Under the pieces are notes generated by a model. That model was not told where the DNA came from and ran no database searches. It was given only the letters and a program-made list of their open reading frames with translations. A DNA stretch of 14,544 bases, from NCBI GenBank assembly GCA_900617975.1, contig UZAE01012789.1:17210-31753 (forward strand), read 5' to 3'. Numbering within the stretch: position 1 is the first letter of the stretch; each line of letters opens with the position of its first letter. Source of the DNA: Rodentolepis nana (Eukaryota; Platyhelminthes; Cestoda; Cyclophyllidea; Hymenolepididae). The position numbers were made by a program, and so were the translations under genes. Shown one piece after another: positions 9,934-14,544 of this stretch.

Positions 9934-10249
9934 GGGGTGTACGATAGACTTACCTCCACGTGGTGCATCCTGGGTAACGTATACTCATACGGCAAAAAAG
10001 TCTATAAACAGACAGTTGACTTCTGACTTCAAACTACCACCACCCCACTGTATGTTATATTCGACTACTTCCACAGTACTCACCTTTTTTCTACCTTTGT
10101 GTCTGGCTCATTTACATAATTGAAACACTTCTGTTTCCTCCCTCTCGATTTTGTTCACTTTGATGTTCCTTCCACTCTGTGAAGCCTGAAGTCAACTAAA
10201 GGGCCAATTATAACTATCAAAACGCCCGTTATTTGATATAAATAAATAG
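9934..10249 (+). mobile_element. SINE-like family 1, copy E (subfamily with copy G)
   Basis: Sense on plus. The head begins GGGGTGTACGATAGACTTACC, and the tail is ATATAAATAAATAG. The flanking direct repeat ATAATAATAAT (9918-9928 and 10250-10260) is perfect but low in complexity, with 5 extra bases before the head. The head fold is the best preserved: closing stem ATAGACTT with AAGTCTAT, and inner hairpin CGTAT-ACTC-ATACG. It shares with copy G the variants GACTACTTCCACAG, GAAGCCTGAAGTCAAC and TTTGATATAA. Its tail faces the tail of copy F 40 bp away. Confidence 0.9.
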
Positions 10250-10288
10250 ATAATAATAATGAACTCATTAATTAACAGCATAGTTATA

Positions 10289-10620
10289 GGTATTTTATTT
10301 TTTTATTTCAATTGGCAGGCTTTATCATAGTTATCATTAGCCCTTGAGCTGATTTCGAGCTTCACAGAGAGAAGGACCGTCAAAATGAGAAAAATTCGAG
10401 AGAGGGAACAGAAGTGTGATTCGTAAATGTAAAAGAGACAGGCAGATACTAAAGCAGAGAGAAGGTAAGATGAGTACTGTAGAAGTGGTCGAATATGATA
10501 TACAATGGAATGAGGGTAGTTTGAAGTCAGAAGTCAACTGCCAGTTAATAGATTTTTTTGTCGTATGAGTATACGTTGCCTAGGGTACACCACGTGAAGG
10601 CAAGTCTATCACACACCCCG
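10289..10620 (-). mobile_element. SINE-like family 1, copy F (perfect target-site duplication)
   Basis: Sense on minus, tail-to-tail with copy E. A perfect 13-bp direct repeat, CAGCATAGTTATA, occurs at 10276-10288 and 10621-10633. On plus the T-rich tail is TATTTTATTTTTTTATTTC. The head keeps the CGTAT-GAGT-ATACG hairpin, but the donor-like octamer is AGGCAAGT. The minus-strand frame across 10337-10537 is element sequence, not a gene. Confidence 0.92.
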
Positions 10621-10633
10621 CAGCATAGTTATA

Positions 10634-11234
10634 AAATATATCATAAAGTGAAATCAAAAGTACCATTGAAATTAGTGGGAAGAGCTACTTGTTTTTGTTA
10701 AATGATCTCGAATAATTTAACTAGTCTTCATGGTGATAATATTCACATTTGGGTATCACTTTAGTTCTGAATATCACAGCTAATTTGCTAATTGGGAGCA
10801 TCGAGATTATCACAGCATTGCATTCCGAGATCTCTTTTAATTGGCAAACAAGTTGACTTTTCAAAATTCCAAACACCATACACTTATAGAAGCTGCCAAA
10901 GGAAGATATTGATAACCCGGGCCATATATTAGATTAGAGTAGGAATGCATGCGTTTTGTCTTGAGATCGCAATAGCCTCGGTTCATGTCTAAGTTCACAT
11001 CAATCTTATCTTCTAGGCGGTTTCGGGTTGCCGCTGAGTGCTTGACAGTTGAGAAAATTTTTGTCTTATTCTCCAAATGCCAATAACATTAAAAGGCAGG
11101 TATTCACTTATGTACTGATATTTTTGGTTTACAATGTGCTTTGAGGTAAATGAAACCCCTGGCTTTCTCTATTAAAAAGGTGACCTATTTGTGAATGAAG
11201 TCCCCAGTAGGTTGGATCTATATTCACAAATAAT
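10634..11234. other. Intergenic stretch, no gene called
   Basis: The sequence around 10900-11076 is less AT-rich, and a stop-free minus frame spans it (10861-11076). That frame opens with TTG, has no recognisable domain and no clear splice sites, so it is not called as an exon. Nothing else is supported. Confidence 0.5.
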
Positions 11235-11548
11235 GGGGTGTGCGATAGACTTACCTCCACGTGGTGCACCCTGGGCAACGTTTATTCTTACGGCAAAAAA
11301 ATTCTATTAACTGGCAGTTGACTTCTCACTTCAAACTATCATCACCTCACTCTATGCCGTGTTCGACTACTTCCACAGTACTCACCTCACCTTTTTTCTA
11401 CTTTTGTGTTTGTCTCTTACATCTTTGAAACACTCTTCTGTCCCTCCCTCTCGACTTTTTTCAATTTGATGTTCCTTCCCCTCTGTGAAGCCTGAAGTCA
11501 ACTAAAGGGCTAATGATAACCATCAAGACGCCTGCCATTTGATATAAG
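11235..11548 (+). mobile_element. SINE-like family 1, copy G
   Basis: Sense on plus. The head starts exactly at GGGGTGTGCGATAGACTTACC. The 3' end stops at CCATTTGATATAAG with no (AAAT)n extension, and no target-site duplication could be matched, so the tail side has decayed or been rearranged. It shares diagnostic variants with copy E. The closing-stem partner has mutated to AAATTCTAT. Confidence 0.88.
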
Positions 11549-11630
11549 TACTTTTAGGTTAGTCAACTACTGCAAGTAAAATCTATTCAGAACATGATGC
11601 TGAGTTTGAACAGCAGACAAAGAATGAGTG

Positions 11631-11844
11631 TTATCCCTTATCGCCCTTAGGACTATACGATCCTCACTAGCACTTGACTCGCAAAAGTAGAAGCCATTGA
11701 CCTTTGAACCATGTTCAATACGTCAAAATCCTTCCCCTGATACCACCAAAACACATCACATCGACGGCATCAGTCTGCTGTGAGACACGGGTGAGTATGA
11801 TTGGGTACATTTTCAAAACTAATTCGGGCGTTAAAAGGATTAAA
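11631..11844 (+). mobile_element. MITE-like family 2, copy 2
   Basis: 214 bp. The left end is TTAT then CCCTTATCGCCC. The right end is GGGCGTTAAAAGGA then TTAA (11840-11843). Reverse-complementing the right end gives TTAATCCTTTTAACGCCC, which aligns with the left end with few mismatches, so these are terminal inverted repeats. TTAA borders with CC-starting ends recall piggyBac-type transposons; that assignment is inference. The core around 11712-11805 (CTGATACCACCAAAAC, CATCAGTCTGCTGTGAGACAC) matches copies 1 and 3. It has no ORF. Confidence 0.72.
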
Positions 11845-12207
11845 TCGTCCAACTGACTTTCGGAAATATGATTAATGCTTTCGGTTCTGCAGAAATCCTG
11901 TGTTGGGGATTAAGCTCTGGTCACTTGGGGGTAACGATTGTGGAGTAAACAAAGGAATGACCGTGAGTTGAACTAAAGACAGCAAAAAATTCCTTTGAGT
12001 AACCTCGCCACACAATTGTAGAAGCGTAAGCTTAATCCCATAACGCATCTATTCTTAAAAGTGATAAAATCACTAGACGGAAATTCACTGAAATTTTAAA
12101 AATTTCAAAGTTTCCATTACAAAGAGTCAACTAAGGCTGGTTAATTTAGATTTCAAAGAAATCAAGGGGAAGTGGTTCGAAAGGGGAATCAGCTGAACTA
12201 TTCTCCT
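11845..12207. other. Spacer between inverted family 2 copies
   Basis: About 360 bp between copy 2 (plus) and copy 3 (minus). It has no gene-like frame and no similarity to the other repeats in the window that I can see. It could be ordinary DNA or the interior of a larger element. Confidence 0.4.
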
Positions 12208-12452
12208 CTTGCTCTTAACAATTCAATATCCCAATTAATTTGTTTGAACAATTAATCCAATCCCACTCACACGTGTCTCACAGCAGACTGATGGGGCCGA
12301 CGTGAAGAGTTTTCCTTGGTGCATCAGACGAAGGCTATAGACACGTATTAAACATGTTTCCAAAGGCGATATTTCCTTCTGCTACGAGTTTAGTACCAAT
12401 GGAACTTATTTTGAAAGAGGACAGAACGGTCTAATGGGCGTTAAGGGGCTAA
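12208..12452 (-). mobile_element. MITE-like family 2, copy 3
   Basis: Inverted relative to copies 1 and 2. Read on minus it begins TTAGCCCCTTAACGCCC (from 12452), then AAAATAAGTTCCATTGGTAC, TCTATAGCCTTC, CATCAGTCTGCTGTGAGACACGTGTGAGTGGGATTGG. The other end (about 12208-12230) is degenerate, with CTCTTAAC as the only trace of the inverted repeat, so that border is approximate. It retains about 20 bp missing from copy 1 and is probably closest to the ancestral left half. Confidence 0.62.
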
Positions 12453-12508
12453 TAGAATACCAGCCACTAATGATCGACTCCTTGCTATACTAATTCAAGC
12501 AGAATAGC

Positions 12509-12833
12509 TATTTATTTTCATCAAAAGGCAGGCTTTATGAAAGTTATTATTAAATTTTTAGTTTAATTTAGGCTCCACAGAGGAAAGGAACATCGAAGTC
12601 ACAAAAATTCGAGAGAGGAAACAGAAAAGTGATTCACAGGTATAAAAAATACAGACGGACACAAAGGTAGAGAGTAGGGTAATGTGTACACTGCGGAAGT
12701 GGTGGAATATGACATACAGTTGAGGCGTGGCAGTTTGAAGTCAGAATTCAACTGCCGGTTTGCGCACTTTTTGTCGTATGCGTATACGTTCCTTAGGGTG
12801 CACAACGCGGAAGCCGGTCTGTGGTGTAACCCT
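12509..12833 (-). mobile_element. SINE-like family 1, copy H (degenerate)
   Basis: Sense on minus. The order of blocks is the same as in the other copies, but divergence is much higher: the donor-like octamer has become AAGCCGGT and the head end reads GTGGTGTAACCC on plus. No target-site duplication is recognisable, which fits an old insertion. Frames on both strands here (12599-12805 minus, 12684-12962 plus) run through the element into flanking DNA and are not genes. Confidence 0.82.
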
Positions 12834-13480
12834 CATGAAGAAAATATATTTTCATTGTTCTATTTCGACAAATCAACTAGGAATCAACTGATTATTGGTC
12901 TTAAACATGAAATTTTGCAAATCAATTTATCTCAACCATGCTCTGTCTATCTCATGGTTTGAGAGTTAATCTTTATTTAGAGGAATTAATCATGCTAATA
13001 AATTAAGCTAATAAATATCACTAAGGTAAATTATTAAAACTTGCAAAATTTATCATTATTTTCCTTGTTGCCAATCATTTTAAAGAAGAACTGACAAAAT
13101 ATTGATATTTTTATTAAGAAAACATGCATTTCCCTTTTTGTCTTACCATTTTTCAAAATAGGCCGTTTGCAAGTTTTTATCTGTTGAAGTTAAATAAGTA
13201 ATATATGATTTTTAAGGTAATTGAAACAGGTGTCAGCATATTTGATTATTATAAAAATATCATTTTAAGCAAAATATGTAAATTGCCCTCTCTATTTACT
13301 TTGCGCAATAGCAATTTTGTATAATCATTTTACATCTGTACTTTAAATTTCATCTGGTACAATGGATTATTTGTTTGTGGAAGAATTAGCGTCTATCAGT
13401 TGGACTGTTGTTGAATACAAGTGGGTGCTTTTTGCCCTAAAAGAATTCAGTTAATTAATCTCAAAATTTTGATCTTCTAG
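12834..13480. other. Intergenic stretch, no gene seen
   Basis: AT-rich DNA without a credible frame or shared repeat. It ends at the acceptor-like TTTTGATCTTCTAG (13467-13480), discussed with the possible exon that follows. Confidence 0.5.
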
Positions 13481-13537
13481 CATTTGGTACGCTGACCCCA
13501 CACTGGCCACTACATGCTACCTAACACGACTAACACC

Positions 13538-13642
13538 ATGGCCACAAGTTCCGGAAAGTTCGAGAGCGAATGTGTTCGCTTGGTTCAAACATGTTGGCGC
13601 TGTATAATCCACAATACATTAGGCATGCAGATATTTAAAACA
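13538..13642 (+). CDS. Possible first coding exon of an unidentified gene (weak)
   Basis: A locally GC-richer patch contains an ATG at 13538 in an ideal initiation context (CACCATGG). It opens a frame of 36 codons beginning MATSSGKFE and ending at TGA 13646-13648. An acceptor-like TTTTGATCTTCTAG ends at 13480, which would place a short 5' untranslated exon part before the ATG. A weak donor (ACA|GTTTGA) falls at 13642/13643 in phase 0. The peptide includes LVQTCW and, 11 residues later, IFKT, which faintly resembles the A/B helices of globins (the invariant A12 Trp), but the Trp-to-Gly spacing is about two residues shorter than usual. I therefore do not assign a family. It could equally be chance or part of an unrecognised repeat. 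Confidence 0.2.
13565..13580. other. Small perfect hairpin
   Basis: AGCGAA-TGTG-TTCGCT is a 6-bp perfect stem with a 4-base loop, inside the GC-richer patch that also holds the possible exon. Its role is unknown, and it is short enough to be chance. Confidence 0.35.
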
Positions 13643-13684
13643 GTTTGATGGTACCCTAAGCCTCTAGTAGAGGCACATTTAAAG

Positions 13685-14124
13685 TTTATTTATTTCAAAT
13701 AGCGGGCTTTATGATACTTATCATTAGCCATTTAGCTGACTTCGGGCTTCACAGAGGAGAGGAACATTCATGTCACAAAAAGTGAAGAGGGAGGAACAGA
13801 AGATCGATTTACAGATGTAAAAGAGACAGACAGACACAAAGGCAGAGAAAAGAGACGTAAAAGAGACAGACAGACACAAAGGTAGAAAAAAGTAAAGATG
13901 AGTACTGTGAAAGTGGTCGAATATGACATACAGAATATGAGAACTGTGGAAGGGGTCGAATATGACATACAGTCGGGTCATTCGAGTACTGCGGAATGGG
14001 ACGAATATGACATATAGTGGGGTCATGGTAGATTAAAGTCGGAAGTCAACTGCCAGTTTATAGACTTTTTTACCGTATGAGAATACATTGCCCAGGGTGT
14101 GCCACGTGGAGGTAAATCTACCGC
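13685..14124 (-). mobile_element. SINE-like family 1, copy I (expanded, head-truncated)
   Basis: Sense on minus, about 440 bp against the usual 310. The excess comes from internal tandem duplications (13815-14017). The tail on plus is TTTATTTATTTC at 13685. The head lacks its first ~8 bases and ends at GCG where it meets the LINE fragment, so this side is 5'-truncated. No convincing target-site duplication is visible. The 100-codon minus frame at 13724-14026 exists only because the duplications preserve an open frame; it is repeat sequence. Confidence 0.88.
13815..14017. repeat. Tandem duplications inside SINE copy I
   Basis: Two neighbouring arrays. First, a 40-bp unit present twice (13815-13854 and 13855-13894), sharing GTAAAAGAGACAGACAGACA. 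Second, a unit of about 39-44 bp present three times, each ending in GAATATGACATA(C/T)AG (13919-13933, 13958-13972, about 14002-14016). The other eight copies have one of each unit. Confidence 0.9.
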
Positions 14125-14544
14125 TTTGTGTTAAACGTCATTCCGAGGGTAGTATCCTTAACTTTTAGAAGCGGGTTTATGCTGTGACGGGCCAAAAATG
14201 TTTGGAATGCAGTTTTCGCGGTGTTGATAACCATTCCATTGTTGTCGCACCAGTTTGCTAGTAGTTTAAGTGCATCATTTAGTACACTTTCTGTCCTCTC
14301 CTGAGCGTTTTTCTTAGGGGCGGAATACTCTAGAACAAGATCATCTGCATAAAGTAAGCCTTGATGCCCGTGACTGTCTGTACCAATTCGGCTATGTCAT
14401 TGATGAAGACATTGAAAAGAGTGCAACTTGTGACAGCTCCCTGTGGAAGGCCTGTTTGCAAAAGATTGGATTTTGGTAGAGCATTTCCATATCTGACTTT
14501 ACATGATCTTTGTCCAATGAATGCTTTATCCAGTTTAGCATGAT
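14125..14544 (-). pseudogene. Non-LTR (LINE) reverse transcriptase fragment, frameshifted and truncated
   Basis: On minus, from the window edge, the frame shows the LPQG motif (14438-14449) followed by the typical block FNVFINDI. A one-base frame change occurs near 14358, after which the catalytic YADD motif (14340-14351) follows in a second frame and continues through NWCDNNGM. These are the B, C and downstream blocks of non-LTR retrotransposon reverse transcriptases, enzymes that copy element RNA at a nicked target. The first frame meets TAG just past the shift. The second runs out at about 14122, where the sequence passes into SINE copy I. Near that end, ..DTTLGMTFNTK looks like two conserved pieces joined by a small in-frame deletion. 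The clade (Jockey-like or related) is not assigned. The 5' part lies beyond the window. The element is inactive here. Confidence 0.87.

Noticed and set aside
10861..11076. 71-codon minus-strand frame in a GC-richer patch
   Set aside because: It has a TTG start, no recognisable family, and no acceptor/donor pair that would make it a credible exon.
12174..12185. GGTTCGAA as a tRNA T-arm/B box
   Set aside because: The following bases do not complete the consensus, and no cloverleaf can be drawn around it.
12684..12962. 92-codon plus-strand frame
   Set aside because: It starts inside degenerate SINE copy H and runs into flanking DNA; a fortuitous chimera.
13538..13642. Firm globin assignment for the short exon
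   Set aside because: Helix spacing is off by about two residues, no heme-binding histidines are in the window, and the donor site is weak.
13724..14026. 100-codon minus-strand frame with repeated LYVIFDPFHS-like motifs
   Set aside because: It lies wholly within SINE copy I. The repeats come from tandem duplication of SINE sequence, and the homologous frame is broken in other copies.

Overview
The window looks like a piece of an AT-rich animal nuclear genome, most likely an invertebrate and possibly an arthropod. The reasons are long AT-rich non-coding stretches, one isolated metazoan-type membrane-protein ORF, a non-LTR retrotransposon fragment, and many dispersed short repeats. I cannot name the species. 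There are no operons, ribosome-binding sites, CRISPR arrays or recognisable tRNA/rRNA genes.

Only one protein-coding region is convincing: a minus-strand ORF of 233 codons (5382 to 4681). It encodes a four-helix membrane protein with a cytosolic-type tail carrying an LPGY, a PPDY and a PPEY motif, the kind of tail that recruits WW-domain (Nedd4-type) ubiquitin ligases. It may be a complete single-exon gene or the last exon of a spliced one: promoter-like boxes and a splice-acceptor-like sequence both lie near its 5' end. A possible short first coding exon of another gene lies at 13538-13642 on the plus strand and is much less certain.

The rest of the window is shaped by repeats. Family 1 is a SINE-like element of about 310 bp present in nine copies (about 20% of the window): 36-347, 1973-2293, 3345-3657, 7251-7560, 9934-10249, 10289-10620, 11235-11548, 12509-12833 and 13685-14124. 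Six copies are flanked by direct repeats of 9-16 bp, and the better-preserved copies end in an (AAAT)n tail, so the family was copied by a LINE-type reverse transcriptase. The head is common to all copies, can fold into a closed stem with inner hairpins, and shows no clear pol III A/B boxes, so its parental RNA is unassigned. Family 2 is a MITE-like element of about 214 bp with TIR-like ends and TTAA-like borders (995-1209, 11631-11844, 12208-12452). At the right edge (14125-14544, minus strand) lies a decayed non-LTR reverse transcriptase fragment containing the LPQG and YADD motifs in two frames; it abuts the 5' end of a family 1 copy.

Layout: 1-2300 repeats and non-coding DNA; 2300-4240 non-coding DNA with one SINE; 4240-5510 the tetraspan gene with possible poly(A) and promoter signals; 5510-9920 AT-rich DNA with one SINE; 9930-12840 a nest of four SINEs and two MITEs; 13480-13650 the possible exon; 13685-14544 a SINE abutting a LINE fragment. 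The most novel content is the two repeat families, which look undescribed from the sequence alone; I could not search any repeat library.
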